NCBI GenBank assembly: GCA_963576475.1 | Contig: OY754970.1 | Coordinates: 34,846,619 to 34,910,618 of the forward strand | Length of the DNA stretch: 64,000 nt | Source: Molanna angustata | Lineage: Eukaryota > Arthropoda > Insecta > Trichoptera > Molannidae | Reading direction: 5' to 3' | Shown here: in pieces, positions 1 through 11,345 of the stretch | Layout of the letters: each line of letters begins with the position of its first letter | How positions within the stretch are numbered: position 1 is the stretch's first letter | Notes under the pieces: generated by a model | What the model saw: the letters and a program-made list of their open reading frames with translations, nothing else | Database searches by the model: none | What the model was told of the DNA's origin: nothing | Program-made: the position numbers and the translations under genes

Positions 1-325
1 TATAGGTATTTACAAGATTCCAGATAATTTGATGCCGACCTGTGTCGTGTTTACTTACTTGCTATGGTCGTATGTGGTGCAGTGTGGTGTGTGTGTGGGG
101 TGGATTACGAAAATGTAACTCAATATTGGTACTTTGTTTAGGGCCGGATCAGACGTTTTCGGCGCCCGGTGCATTAAATCTTATAGTCGCGTCCTTCCCT
201 TGAAAATGGTCATTAATATTGTAAAAATTATTTTACTCGCAATCGTTTTAAAAATTTATAATTTTGCAGATAATTTATATTCGACAAAGTACCTACATAA
301 CTAGTAGCAAAAAGCACTGACTGCG
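1..325. other. AT-rich DNA, nothing recognised
   Basis: No open frame of note, repeat or RNA-like element is visible before the first LINE fragment. Confidence 0.5.
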
Positions 326-329
326 AGAA

Positions 330-610
330 GCACAAAGAAAAATAGAAAGGATTATGTTGGTCATTCAAATAAAAGTCATGAAGAGGAATGACTGGATACG
401 CAGTCAGACCAAATTATCTGACGTGGTTGAGAGAACATACATACATCTGTGGCCCTACAACCCAGGTCGGGTCTTAGCCTCCTGCATAGCTAGAAGATTT
501 GTCGAACTCTCGTGGATGGGAATCGCACAGTAACGTGAGGTGTATGTAGAGTAGGAGAAGAGAGGTCTATGCTACAGTGGGCTAACACGGGCTGATGATG
601 ACAAAACTAG
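330..610 (+). pseudogene. Decayed non-LTR retrotransposon (LINE) 3' end
   Basis: An open stretch from 330 to 434 encodes a peptide beginning AQRKIERIMLV and containing NDWIRSQTKLSDVVER. This matches the connector that follows the reverse transcriptase domain in many insect LINEs (pattern AQRxMERxMLGV...RNxxIRxxTKVxDVVxR). A run of unrelated-looking sequence follows. Then at about 558-600 comes a piece resembling the usual LINE end, in which a codon string for a glutamine-tryptophan-rich terminus is followed by GGGCTGATGATGA. The usual upstream ML..L..R core has drifted and the frame is not continuous. It is a 5'-truncated, inactive copy. The motif is seen directly; the family name is inference. 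Confidence 0.6.
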
Positions 611-782
611 ACTATGGAATAGCCAAGTGTTGATGTCACGTCGTTTAAATTTTTTGAAATATTTAAAAAAATTCTAAAAAAACATATTCAAATAATTCCA
701 ACTATCTACCTACTGCGTCTTTATATCCATTTCTATTTTCATATTTGGTACAATATTTACTGAAGTCTTACGTTGATCAGTA

Positions 783-862
783 AGTTGGAAAATATTGCAT
801 TATAGCAATAAGCCCGCCTTTGTACAATTTAATGTGCATAAATAGAATAAATAAAATACCTA
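783..862 (+). repeat. LINE/SINE 3' tail with TTGC...GCAA hairpin
   Basis: The string GCAATAAGCCCGCC, preceded by a short self-complementary segment (TTGCATTATAGCAA) and followed by an AATAAATAAAATA tail, matches the 3' end found repeatedly in this window. Other copies lie near 2.85, 6.4, 7.75, 43.7 and 44.9 kb. It is probably a solo 3' end of a LINE or a SINE that borrowed that end. Confidence 0.6.
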
Positions 863-1780
863 TGTAAATATTTTCAATTTCAAGTGAATTTTTTTTTCTT
901 AGTTGTCATTGTTATTATTTCTGATTCTTTTTCTTTTTTTGGCACTTGAATTTATTCGATACAGCTGCACCATGTGAACCCAAGATGGACACTGCCCTGA
1001 TTATGTATATTGTAGGAAGGACGGTAAACATGCGTGATGCGACATTCAAAATGTCGAGAACGCAGTCTCGTAAACACAACAATTTATTTGTAGTATTTTA
1101 TAAAAGCATACAACACAAACAAAAGACCAAATGCACTCAATGAATATCAATTTGAAATAATCGAGTAGATTCCAAATACTTCTTACTGAATGGAAAAACT
1201 TTTGAATTGTATAATGCATTTACCATCAGTATCTACATGATATTATAATACATTATCTAAGTAATCAAGAAAAAGACATTTGAGCATAAAGTGCAGTGAA
1301 ACAGATATATATTAGTTTATAATGAAACAAGGAGAATACACAGAAAATTATAGACTCTCAAATGTATCGAGTTTATCTTACATGAATATTGGAATAGCGA
1401 TGTAATAATTTAATGTAGAATATTTAAACACAACATGGAATTTTGAGTTCTGTTGCATGGCGTCAGTATTGTGATAATAATTATATTTAAAGCAAATTTG
1501 CTTTTGATAATATGAAGTAAATTGAGATTGAGGTTGACCTCTCAGGGGCGGCGGTATGAAATATGTATTATGACTGATAGTAGTTCCTTGAGCCGTCCGA
1601 CGAACATCCGTTCCGAGATGAACAGAATTGTAAAGCTTTAAAAAATTCCCAATGGAGTGAGGTAGGTGATGAAATTTCTCTTAGTACGAAGTCAAAAGAC
1701 AATGAAATACTGATTTTTTATGTTTTTCTATCAATCATTTTCACTTAGGTAGTATAGCGATATTTCAAACTATATAACCC
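863..1780. other. AT-rich interval, nothing recognised
   Basis: Contains a 65-residue open frame (946-1143) without codon bias, family resemblance or a repeat partner. I treat it as chance. No RNA gene or repeat is seen. Confidence 0.5.
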
Positions 1781-1784
1781 AACG

Positions 1785-1965
1785 TCGATGTAAAGTAATT
1801 GTAGGTTGTTCGAATTGTGTCTTAGTGTCCTGGGTTCTAATCTCAGCAGAAAAGAGTTTCATTCATAGTTATTTCTTGCGCGATTACTCGAAACACTGGT
1901 TGGTTCAAACAAATCAATTTTTGGAAATAAACTCACTGACATAGAATTCAAGGAAGTATGTATAT
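1785..1965 (+). repeat. Degenerate tRNA-derived SINE (family 2)
   Basis: GGGTTCTAATCTC at about 1831 resembles a decayed B box. It is followed at the expected distance by CGAAACACTGGTTGGTT and GGAAATAAACTCAC, the same order seen in the better copy at 42.34-42.53 kb (box B, then GAAACACTGGTTAGTT, then GGCAATAAACTCGCC). Pol III activity is unlikely given the drift. Confidence 0.5.
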
Positions 1966-2840
1966 GTATTTCAATTTGGTAGAGCGAGGGAATCTGAGCG
2001 AATCTAACTTGTTGTTAGATAGTATTCAATTTAATATCTATCCTATTTTATACCTACTTTATTACATACTTATTTTACAACGATAAACCCAAGTTTAAGG
2101 GACTTACCTACGGGAGATGATATTATACAATAAACAATGTTTTCTAAAATATCATTTTATTACACATAAATAAGAGCACATGCCTATGAACTATAGGTTC
2201 TATAAATATATCAGGATTGTGATACAACAGAGTAATGTTTCGATAATCATGCATAGGTGGTCCGATGCGGTGGCCGTAGAACTAACAATGTTACAATTCA
2301 TGTACTGGCTGAGAAGTGTCGAGTGGGTGTGCCTCAAGGATCACGAATGTGTCCATCAATCCTGAGACATTACAATATGGACAGACACTTTGGTAACTTA
2401 TCAAAAGTTAAAAATAACAGTTTCTGAACTGTTTTCGTTTGCGTTATGGAATAGGGCGTTTGAATAAATAACTAATATTGTAATTCAAATATAACATGAT
2501 GTTTTTAGTTATGTCATTACCTCCGTCATTCGTATTTTAGAGTTAATTTAACGAACGTCAATTTATTCCATTTTTCAAATTATGTGGTGAATTCAGCCAT
2601 CTAATCATGATTAATTTTTAAACTTATAATTTTCGATATTACTAATAAATTATCACAAATAATAATTCAAAATACCTACATCCCCATTTTTAACACCTTT
2701 CATAGAACCAATTTGATTCTTGATTCGACCATCAATTTGATTAATGGCAAAAATAATTGCAGAATATCTATCAGTAATTATAATTACATATATTTATATT
2801 ATTTATGTATCTTTTTGTACATAATGTAAACTAACATATC
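1966..2840. other. AT-rich interval, nothing recognised
   Basis: A 61-residue frame at 2180-2365 has no recognisable motif. No other structure is seen. Confidence 0.5.
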
Positions 2841-2845
2841 ACACA

Positions 2846-2897
2846 CTAGTAGGCTTTACATTAGGCAATTTCTTCCAACCAACCGGATTACAATTAT
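2846..2897 (-). repeat. LINE/SINE 3' tail fragment
   Basis: Read on the minus strand this gives TTGGTTGGAAGAAATTGCC then the pairing GGCAA-like segment and AAGCC. This is the conserved hairpin tail shared with the copies near 43.7 and 44.9 kb. Confidence 0.6.
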
Positions 2898-3154
2898 TTC
2901 TTATGTTGGAACAATTATTTTATAAGGTCAGCAGAAGGTTGAACTCATGATGTTGATTAATAAGTAAGAACACACTTAAGAACTAATTAGTTAATTTATA
3001 TAAAATAAAGTATTTATTAAAAAAAAATAGTGACAATTGTATTATTTTTTAATATTTGTTTGTTTTCATATATAACACATCAAATTAAAACAATATAACT
3101 AAGATTATATGACAATGGAATTTATTACCTCGCTAATTTATTTCATCCTATATT

Positions 3155-3245
3155 TTGGTCTTTACGAATTCGTATGATTGAATGTAGATTAAGATTAGAT
3201 TAATATGATCGAGTACTGATTTATACATTTAAAGATTGAAAAGAG
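3155..3245 (+). repeat. Dispersed repeat T, copy 1
   Basis: ACGAATTCGTATGATTGAAT followed by a TAGATTA/TAATATGATCGAGTACTGA series recurs with changes at 54.19-54.27 kb and 60.96-61.04 kb. No coding or tRNA-like content is seen. The family is unclassified. Confidence 0.5.
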
Positions 3246-3840
3246 ATAAGAACTTCTTAAGGACGTGTCATGAGAAGCTTTACAGTTTTTATATGCGTTT
3301 AGGAATTTAACAATGATTTTTAGACAAACGAGAAAATTTTCGTACTACATATTATAAATTTTTTTATCGATTCAAATGAATTATCTTTTGCCTCATTCAT
3401 TTAATTTATACAAAAAACATTTCAAGACACGTCATGGCTCACACTTAGCAAATTGATTTGTGATCGATGGAGTTATCCATTGTACAATGGTATATTTCAT
3501 TCGTGATCATTAACGGTCAGAGAAACAGTTTCGAGTTGTTATGAAAGACAGGCCATCACTCATACATGTCTCGCCAATCACTTCACGTCAACACAAATGT
3601 GGTTAAAACACTCCTATGATAATTTTAGAATATGTCTATCGAGTGTTGTCTTCTGTTCCACAATTGACTTATCAGATTGTATAAAGAACCAAATTTAATT
3701 GACCATGCCAAACTCGATTACTGTTCATACAGTGATTTCTAATTGATTTTTTTTGCGTCCAAGTAGTAAAAAAATCGTAACGTTTATTACGTTGTTACAT
3801 AAAAAAGGTACGTTGTTTTAGATATTGTTTAATTTATTTT
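3246..3840. other. AT-rich interval, nothing recognised
   Basis: No frame, repeat or RNA-like signal could be supported. Confidence 0.45.
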
Positions 3841-3845
3841 CTTTT

Positions 3846-4043
3846 GTATTGTTTCTCGCGCAACTAACAGGTGCTATGTCAAATATTAATTTATCACGCA
3901 CCCAATTACAAGTCGCCACATTCTAGAGACTTGTGATGTGTATCGTCTCACAGATCCAGACTAAAAAAATCATAACTGTGGAATCGAACCCGGGAACTTT
4001 GACTCAGGATTCAGATATCTAACCAACTGAGCTACAAAGGCCG
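3846..4043 (-). repeat. tRNA-derived SINE (family 1)
   Basis: On the minus strand the element starts CGGCCTTTGTAGCTCAGTTGG, which contains a good pol III A box (TAGCTCAGTTGG). The B box GGGTTCGATTCC lies about 40 bp downstream. The tRNA-unrelated body has the conserved words AGTCTGGATCTGTGAGACGA and AATGTGGC, and the end reads CTGTTAGTTGCGCGAG. Head, body and end all recur in the copies at 6.5, 8.0, 18.9 and 35.5 kb. Confidence 0.85.
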
Positions 4044-4077
4044 ATTTAAAATAAACATATTTGTTCATTTATTCATA

Positions 4078-4282
4078 AAACTCGTGTTTTAAAGAAATAA
4101 TTTCTTAAAACATGAGTTTTGTGGTTATATACCTACATAATACATGTATGTAGGTATAGGACATATGTTTTGAAGAAACATAATCAAAATACTTACTTAA
4201 AACATGGGTTACATCGGTTAAAACATTAAACACAACACGCATGTTTTTAGTAAGTATGTATTTTGATTACATTTCTTTCAAT
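4078..4282. repeat. Two adjacent AT-rich imperfect palindromes
   Basis: AAACTCGTGTTTTAAAGAAAT pairs with ATTTCTTAAAACATGAGTTT over about 20 bp with a single mismatch (4078-4118). Next to it, ATAATCAAAATACTTACT at about 4179 pairs with AGTAAGTATGTATTTTGATTA at about 4250 around a loop of about 50 bp. This resembles a decayed MITE or foldback. No transposase or certain target duplication is visible. Confidence 0.5.
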
Positions 4283-5028
4283 TAAATATCTTTTTAAGTA
4301 TTATAACAAATTAGTATTTAAATGTTATTGATACCACTAAGGTCGTATAAAGTATTTGAAGCTTAAAAAATCGTACAGTATGTACATTTTTCATATTTTG
4401 CACCTACCTAGATTGATGATTTAAGTAAACAAATTGACATTAACACGTAGAAAATTGCAAAAACAATATTTATTTATTCTTTACTTACATATATAGTACC
4501 TATCGAAGACAAAATAAAGAAACCCAAATTATGATTCTATCCACAGTTTCAAATCGAAGTGTCACACATTATTTTTAACATTGCGATGTTCCGTTTTTGT
4601 TAGCTGTTTTTTTTTGTCCAAAATGGCCCGAGGTATGATGAGGTAGGTGAGTTGTTCAGACAGTCTTGACATGCGAGTGACGCGACACGATGGAACATGC
4701 TGTCATATCTGATGATGGAGAGGAGACGAAGACAGGACTGTGAGGGACCAGAATGGAGACCACTCGACGGTGTATTATTGAGATAATAAATATTACTACA
4801 ACGATGTTGATTCTTCGTGACGAACGAACACAAAAACATTTCTAGATGGGACACACGTGTACTTATTTATACAAAATAGGTGTGGAGCTATTACTTTTCT
4901 ACATTGGCTGAATACCCCTGGATGATTTTCCTACGCATCAAATTATTAAATTGTCTTCTTGGTAATATGGGAAAAATAAAATTAAAATGTAGATAAACTC
5001 GATATTTCTATACATTTTGAAATTTTAG
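4283..5028. other. No recognisable gene
   Basis: An 84-residue minus-strand frame (4600-4854) has no family resemblance. The stretch around 4620-4750 is richer in G+C than its surroundings, but I cannot assign it. Confidence 0.4.
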
Positions 5029-5032
5029 TCTC

Positions 5033-5165
5033 TGTCAATCAAGTGGATCAAAAGTTATAAAGGGGGACGACACACACCCTCCACACACATACACACACAG
5101 ACGCACTAAATGTTCTACTCCAAATTCTGAGTTCATCCATGTACATAACAAAATTATATGGATGA
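5033..5165 (-). repeat. Dispersed repeat U, copy 1
   Basis: ACTCCAAATTCTGAGTT together with GTGGATCAAAAGTTATAA is the reverse complement, with drift, of the segment at 28.45-28.57 kb (AACTCAGAATTTGGAGT ... TTTGATCC ... AAAATTTCA). A CA-rich simple stretch lies inside. The family is unclassified. Confidence 0.5.
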
Positions 5166-6370
5166 CAACACAATGCAAAGTTGATGATGTTATTTGACTT
5201 AAGACGTGGCCATGCAACTAAAATCTCGCGGATATTGGCTTGAAACTTTGTCGATCTGTTACGAGAAATAAATTGTCTCAAACAAATCAGCAATTGGACT
5301 AGGTCTAAAATATCAGAAAAAAATACAACTACATTAAATAAAGTAATTAATCATAGAGTTGAGTAATGGAAAATTTTTTATGATAATGTACTATTAGAAA
5401 GACGCTTCACATTTAGATACACCGTGTTAGATCACAGATAGCCAATATATTTGAGGTTGCAAACATAAATTCAAATATATTTTCTTCCGAAAATTTGAGT
5501 ACAGATCATAGAATAATTCTTACTATCATAAGTATTATTGCAATGTTGTAGAGAAAAATAATCATTAATAATGCAATCGTCAAAGTTATTGAAATGCACG
5601 TATCTTGAAACTGTCATTTTAGAGTCAATTAATTAAGCTTGAACGTCCACGACGTATAAGAACCTATTATAATATACCAAATTCAATACCTAATAAAAGC
5701 TATTGTCGTAATCAATTTGATCAATGATTAAAGTCTAGTGTCATATTTGTTTTAATCAACAATAATTATTATTTTCGTATCACAGCGGGTCAGGTTTTTG
5801 TCAGTTATCAAGCAGATGTCAGTTTGGACGTCCATTAATTCAGTTATTTAATGACCCTGACACGGCACCACTAAAGACAATGGATTGTGGGGACTGTTGT
5901 CACATTTCCACTACTCTTATCGTCCCTGTCTCTGTATTATGCGATCATTCCAACAAATCAATCAAACTGTCCATCCTTAGACTGATTCCCACATATTCAC
6001 GTCGAGTACCTACCTACTCATTCACTTTATACACACAAACATTTGACATGTTGTGTTTATCAACCCATTGGCGTCCTTACACACCATAATATTTCTATTA
6101 TTTATAAGAATAATATATTATTAACATATTTGTGAAAAAATATAATCAAAATATAACATATTATTTTTAACACAAATTACAAACAATAAGAAATGTTACA
6201 TTAAAATAGTAATTAGGTAGTAATAACTATGTGTATAAATAGTTTTTACGAAAAATATCCAACGATATCTATCATAAACGAATTAATGGCTAATTTCACA
6301 AATGTTTCATAATACTTTACTTATTTATTTACTAGTATTTTATTTGTAACTTCTTGTACATATGATAAAT
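5166..6370. other. AT-rich interval, nothing recognised
   Basis: A 69-residue frame at 5880-6089 shows no motif. No other structure could be supported. Confidence 0.45.
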
Positions 6371-6374
6371 ATAC

Positions 6375-6426
6375 TGGCGGGTTTATAGCCAAACGACAAT
6401 TTCTTCCAATCAACCAAAGTCAATGC
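6375..6426 (-). repeat. LINE/SINE 3' tail fragment
   Basis: CTGGCGGGTTTATAGCC followed by GACAATTTCTTCCAATC is a drifted minus-strand copy of the hairpin tail found at 43.7 kb. It lies directly next to a family-1 SINE. Confidence 0.55.
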
Positions 6427-6450
6427 ATATATTAATTTAATTTAATTTAA

Positions 6451-6620
6451 TATTGCTTCAAATTTAATTTAACACGCACCCAATAAAAAGTGCCATATTC
6501 TGGAGACTTCACAGATCCAGACTGAAAATACAATTAAAAACTGTGCCTCTACCGAGAATTGAACCCGGGACCTTTGGATCAGCAGTCAGATAGCCAACCA
6601 ACTGAACCACGAAGGCCGAC
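6451..6620 (-). repeat. tRNA-derived SINE (family 1)
   Basis: The minus strand begins GTCGGCCTTCGTGGTTCAGTT (A box region) with B box GGGTTCAATTCTC, then the family body (CAGTCTGGATCTGTGA, GTCTCCAGAATATGGC, TTGGGTGCGTG). The 3' end is shortened and runs into a TTTAA-rich tail. Confidence 0.85.
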
Positions 6621-7065
6621 AATACAACCTGAACTATGGCAAGTAGATAATGGCATGATAAAAAATGACTATAACGATAACAGATGAAAGATAAAAAAAT
6701 AATAAATATAAGAACAATTCATATCATTGATAGGAAAACAAAAGGATAAGGAGAGGAAGAGCAGAAGAAGAAGAAATCAGATATTATCAGATAGATATTA
6801 TTTAGTCTAACTTAAGAAAATATACATCGACTTTCTAGACCATCATCAATTTTAGAAGCAATCAAATTCTGGGAAGCCGATTTAGCCACTTATAGGGCCT
6901 CCCTATATACCTAATCGATATTTTGACATTCTTTATTTACTAAGTTAGGCATTCACTAGTCAAAACGGTTTTGCTGTAAGAAGGAAATAAATCTTGTTCT
7001 ATATACATACACCACAACAACTCTGATTATTTCCATCTTTTAAACTATTCCTAATAGACCATCTA
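6621..7065. other. AT-rich interval, nothing recognised
   Basis: A purine-rich simple stretch (AGGAGAGGAAGAGCAGAAGA) lies near 6740. Nothing else could be supported. Confidence 0.45.
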
Positions 7066-7271
7066 CGTTATTATTCGATGGGTATCATCGAAAAAACAAT
7101 GCGCACCACTGCGTTGGTCGAGGAAAGGTGTTTCTCTAGATTCCAATAAAAAGTCCATAAGAAAGAGTTTGTGTGGAGTATAGTTGAGTCCAGGTAGTGG
7201 AGTGTTTTGTGTTGGTGCCGTGGTGATATTAGTGCAAGTATGTTAATGTGTCCCAACTGAACAAACATCAA

Positions 7272-7356
7272 TCAATCAATATTTGAACCCGCAACGTCCC
7301 CCATTCTTTGAAGAATCTCCTGCCCTGCTCTGTCCTGTCCACTTGGCTACGTCTTG
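7272..7356 (-). repeat. tRNA-like sequence, possible SINE head
   Basis: On the minus strand GACGTAGCCAAGTGGACAGG matches the pol III A box (TAGCCAAGTGG) well. GCGGGTTCAAATATTG lies about 45 bp later at the B-box position, with the last bases drifted. The internal segment does not fold into a convincing tRNA, so this is a tRNA pseudogene or SINE head. Its body would continue towards 7070. Confidence 0.45.
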
Positions 7357-7737
7357 TTTACTCATACGACTGTGTGAGTTTATTATTACACCTAGAACTC
7401 GCGATGGTGGACTTTTCTTTTGACATCTTTATTTAAACGACACCAACCTGTTACTTATGTACAAAAAATGATATAATAGGAGTTGTTGTGACAAAGATTT
7501 TAGAAGATTATAAATATTATGTAGTTATACTGGTGTTGCAAAAGGTTTCTTATTGATATTGTTCCCTTCATACACTTATGCAAAATAATATTAAGAATTT
7601 TAAAACATTTTTTATCTTTTCCATTAACAAAAATTCACTTTTCATCTGTCATATGACAATATTTCTATAAATATTAACTGGTCATTTACTTTCTGATCAT
7701 TTATTTATTTTTAGTTCATGTTAATTATAATATATAC

Positions 7738-7790
7738 AATGTCAGGTTTATTGCCATAAGACAATTTATTCCACCCAATCAAAGTATCGT
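7738..7790 (-). repeat. LINE/SINE 3' tail fragment
   Basis: GTCAGGTTTATTGCCATAAG followed by ACAATTTATTCCACCCAATC is the minus-strand hairpin tail again, with moderate drift. Confidence 0.55.
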
Positions 7791-7939
7791 GAGGCCATAG
7801 ATAGTGTAGTGATAGGTACATTAAATTTATAACAAAAACCAAACACTCCAAACAGTTGCTGTGATTTTACATTATTAAATGTAAAATAAGAAAAGAGTGA
7901 GAAAGAGGTTGTGGGATGTGAGAGAGGATAAGGGAGGAG

Positions 7940-8176
7940 TGTCAATTATTTTATTTTATATTTTATATAATTTCTCGGGCAACTAACAGGTACTATGCCC
8001 AATATTATCTCATTTAACACGCACTCAATAACAAGTTGCCAAATTCTGTAGACTCATTAATCGTCTCACTGATCCAGACTGAAAACACAATTAAAAACTG
8101 TGTCTCCACCGGGAATCGAACCCGGGACCTTTGGATCAGCCGTCAGATACCTAACTAACTGAACCACGAAGGCCGA
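7940..8176 (-). repeat. tRNA-derived SINE (family 1), best copy
   Basis: The minus strand reads GTCGGCCTTCGTGGTTCAGTT, then CCCGGGTTCGATTCCCGG (a perfect B box inside a T-arm-like inverted repeat), GTGGAGACACAG, and a body with CAGTCTGGATCAGTGAGACG. It ends TACCTGTTAGTTGCCCGAGA and an AT-rich tail. This is the copy closest to a consensus in the window. It would be transcribed by RNA polymerase III and mobilised by a partner LINE if active. The partner is not identified here. Confidence 0.9.
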
Positions 8177-9430
8177 CAATTAAGAGTTATTGACAGGTAT
8201 AACAGCGTTGATCTTTTTCAAAAGTTGAATCGAATGAATCATCTTAGGTATACATGTATTGATGAGTTTTATCAAAATACCTATTTATTAATGAGTAAAC
8301 CTTATTCTTCTTTTTCTTTGCCTTATTCCATTTTGGGTAAGGTTGATTCTTAAAATTAATGAAGAAACAATCATATTTTCCGCAAACCATAGAAAAAGTA
8401 TGATTTTACCTACTCGTAGATAAGTTCGAAATGATGCAATTTAAATTGTATAATCATACCTGGTACATATAGGCAAAAGTTTGCACTATAAAACCAATGA
8501 GATCAATACAATACAGTACATTCTGAAATTGATCAAAACGATACTCAACAACGAAATCCAACAAAGAAAAAGATTATGTAACACCTACAGGTGATATGTA
8601 ATAAATGTATGGTTGTGTTAATAATTCAAAGGTAAAATCAAGATATTTACTAGTATTTTGCATATTATCGTCATATTGAGAGCAGAAGTAAGATAAATAT
8701 ACAAAGCTAAACTTCCTTCGTGATACGGGCTATCACCTGTCGCTATTCTAGAACACATCCTGTACTTACCCTGTCGTTGGAACCAGAAAAAACCCATACA
8801 ACTAAACACATGATACACCATTCACACATAAACATACATTATATCCGTACAGTCATCACTCGCTTTTATAGGGTTGAACTGTCTTATAAAAATAACATTT
8901 ATAAATTTTAAAAAAATACCTTATATTAGAATTGATAAAATAGTTAATTCGACATTGATAATGGTACGAAGTCTCAACAATTAAGTTTTGTCGTAAAAAT
9001 TATGATAACCATAATTCATATAGGTATACTACGTCCCAAAAAGAAACGAGGCTATACCTACGTCAAATGTAAATTTATTTTAACAAAAATTCTCAAGAAA
9101 TAAAAAAAATCATTTAAAGTAATGATTTGGCATCAAATCGTAAATATTTACCCTTAGACACATCAAATGAATAGTGGAGATCTCTTTCCTATTTTTCAGC
9201 TCTATTGACCCTACGAATTTCAAAATAAAAAAATAAATTTCAAAATAAATTTGAATTATTTTTAGTCGATACTTCTTAATTTAATTACTTACGTGTTTTA
9301 TTTAACAAAAAAATCAATTTAAACAACAAATTTGAATATGAAAAACTCTGTATGTAGATATGTATAACGGCGTTAATTTGTGTATTGTTAATATTTAAAT
9401 TAGTGTACCTATTTTATTTTTTGGTTTTTA
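8177..9430. other. AT-rich interval, nothing recognised
   Basis: Short open frames on both strands at 8618-8911 overlap each other and carry no motif. The TTTCAAAATAAA words near 9220-9250 are a short local duplication. Confidence 0.45.
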
Positions 9431-9439
9431 TCTTACATT

Positions 9440-9658
9440 ATAGTATCAACAAATTTAATCTTTCTCCTATCCTTTTTTCTTCCCTTTCCTTCCCGCCACA
9501 GACAAACATACAATTTATGTTAACTTTATTAATTATTTATTGTAATGTGATTGTTTAAAATGATCATCATTTGTGGACAAACGTAATGTTTTTTTTTTTA
9601 TTTCATAGTGTATTTTTTGTATATTTTATACGACTATGTTTGTCCTTTAAATAAATTA
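9440..9658 (+). repeat. LINE 3' UTR fragment (family ending TTTGTCC-TTAAATAAAT)
   Basis: TTCCCTTTCCTTCCCGCCAC, ACAAACATACA and the end TATGTTTGTCCTTTAAATAAAT occur in the same order, in reverse complement, at 19.51-19.72 kb. There the copy retains upstream reverse transcriptase C-terminal codons, so this fragment is read as the 3' untranslated end of the same LINE family. Confidence 0.6.
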
Positions 9659-10208
9659 ATATACCTAGCTAATATAATTAAAAAAAGTAATATAACTAAA
9701 AATAATTTAATATACTTTTCAAACTACTACAAACTACAGAACAATATTCAACGAATAAACGAATAAATGACGAGTTAAAAGTATACAAAAATGTTCTTAT
9801 AAATAAGTTTCATTAGTAGCAAAACAAAGGAAAGATAATTTATAAAATTAAAAAAATATACCTATATTTTGATTACATTGTTGTGTTCATGAGGCAACCC
9901 TGCCTGTCAACTGTTAGCATTGTGTGACTTGATTGGCGCGATACGAAGCACTCACTTATCTCGACCACAAAAAAGCGACTTTATTTTGCGTCTGTCACCG
10001 AATAAACTATACCGAATCAGTGTGAAAAGTTGTCAAACTGTGCAGCGTGCAAGGGGGGACCCGGAGTCAAAATGTGGGACGTGATCTCAATTCATCTTGA
10101 AATTTTGCAGCATGCAAATAATAGTTTGTATTTTGATGTAAAATTAATTCGTTGTAAAATAACATTAATAAATATTTATATCATTAATTGAATATTTGAT
10201 TTATTATA
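9659..10208. other. No recognisable gene
   Basis: The 9890-10100 part is less AT-rich (for example GTGCAAGGGGGGACCCGGAG) but gives no frame, tRNA-like boxes or repeat partner. Confidence 0.4.
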
Positions 10209-10528
10209 TAAATATTTACCCTAAGGTGGTTCGGCCACATAGAAAGAATGAGTGATGACCGTCTGACAAAAAAAGTATACAAGTCTGATAAAAGAGGAAC
10301 GAAAAGTAGAGGTCGGCCAAGAAAAAGTTGGCACGATCACATAAATGGGATTTTGAAAGATGGTGATGTTAGAAGTAAGAATAATAGAAGAGCGTGTAAG
10401 AGACGATGTATGGACGTGAATGAAGCGAGGAATGTATGTCAAGAGAGAGGAGTCTGGCGTTCGGTTCTCTCTGCCTACCCCAAATAGGGAAATGGCGTGA
10501 TGGTATGTATGTATGTATGTAAATATTT
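10209..10528 (+). mobile_element. LINE-A, 5'-truncated copy with target-site duplication
   Basis: The coding remnant runs 10219-10487. It encodes the C-terminus of a non-LTR reverse transcriptase polyprotein, with RWFGHIERMSDDRLTKKVY, RGRPRKSWHDHING and a final WRSVLSAYPK before a stop. The same end is found almost unchanged at 45.36-45.63 kb. The untranslated end is only about 20 bp (GGGAAATGGCGTGATGG) and runs into (TATG)n. TAAATATTT at 10209-10217 is repeated at 10520-10528, consistent with target-primed reverse transcription. Only the last 90 or so residues survive, so the copy is dead on arrival. Confidence 0.85.
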
Positions 10529-10604
10529 GATGAATTATTGTGTTACAATCGGAAAGCTGAAGGTTTCGTACTTTGTACTTCACAAACACATATTTATTCG
10601 ATTG

Positions 10605-10870
10605 AATAATAATAATAATAAATAAAGCGCCGTTTAGTGATACAAGATCACCCCAAGGACGCTGTAGCTTATTTGTTGGCTCTACGAAACAAGGCAGTCT
10701 TAAGAAGTCTACCGAAGGTGTCAATGCTCTGAGCTCCACGTAAGTCAAGAGGCAATTTAATCCATTTTAAAGGCACGTTCACACTAAAACTGCGATTATA
10801 AAAGTCGCCTTATAGACTCTGTCCAATTGTTTTAAAGAGTTATTGGTACTCTGTGATCCAGATGATTTTG
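10605..10870 (-). pseudogene. Jockey-like LINE reverse transcriptase C-terminus
   Basis: On the minus strand from about 10812 to the stop at 10669-10671 the frame reads DFYNRSFSVNVPLKWIKLPL, then DLRGAQSIDTFGRLLKTALF and RRANK. This fits the end of jockey/CR1-type reverse transcriptases (W..LP..LR...S...F...LK..L). The 3' end carries a TTATTATTATT tract (10605-10625, minus strand ATAA repeats). It lies in opposite orientation to the LINE-A copy just upstream. A longer chance frame (10221-10748 minus) covers the same bases in another phase and should be ignored. Confidence 0.65.
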
Positions 10871-11345
10871 CGTTGAACCGCATCTGTGCGTATATACATA
10901 TATATGAAAAGTGGAAGACTACCTAAGACACGCATTTATAATACATATGCATAGTTATAAAATAAAACTGAACATCTCGATTTATGTACCTTCAACCGAA
11001 TCGATCATCATTGTCTATTCAAAAGTTTTAATTAATCGGTATACCTAATATGTATAATGTATATAAATGATTGAGTTCTGTTTCATACGTCAGCCGGCTG
11101 TCATATCTGCTTATCAGTCCAACGGATCTAACCTTCCATGTCTTAGTGACATTGACGAGAATGATTGATAGCACACTAATAACAATGGCGTTAGACATAA
11201 ACCAATACTCTGTACGTTTATCAGACCGGAAACTTGAGCGTGGGCTCAGTCGAGAGAGACCAAATCTAAAAATATAATTAAATACTGATTTTGGCATTGA
11301 ATTTATTTAATCTTATCTCTTAGAATACTCAGACAATAAAAGAAC
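10871..11345. other. No recognisable gene
   Basis: Two overlapping chance frames on opposite strands (11028-11297) have no recognisable motif. Confidence 0.4.

Noticed and set aside
10221..10748. 175-residue minus-strand frame
   Set aside because: It is antisense to LINE-A at one end and out of phase with the jockey-like remnant at the other.
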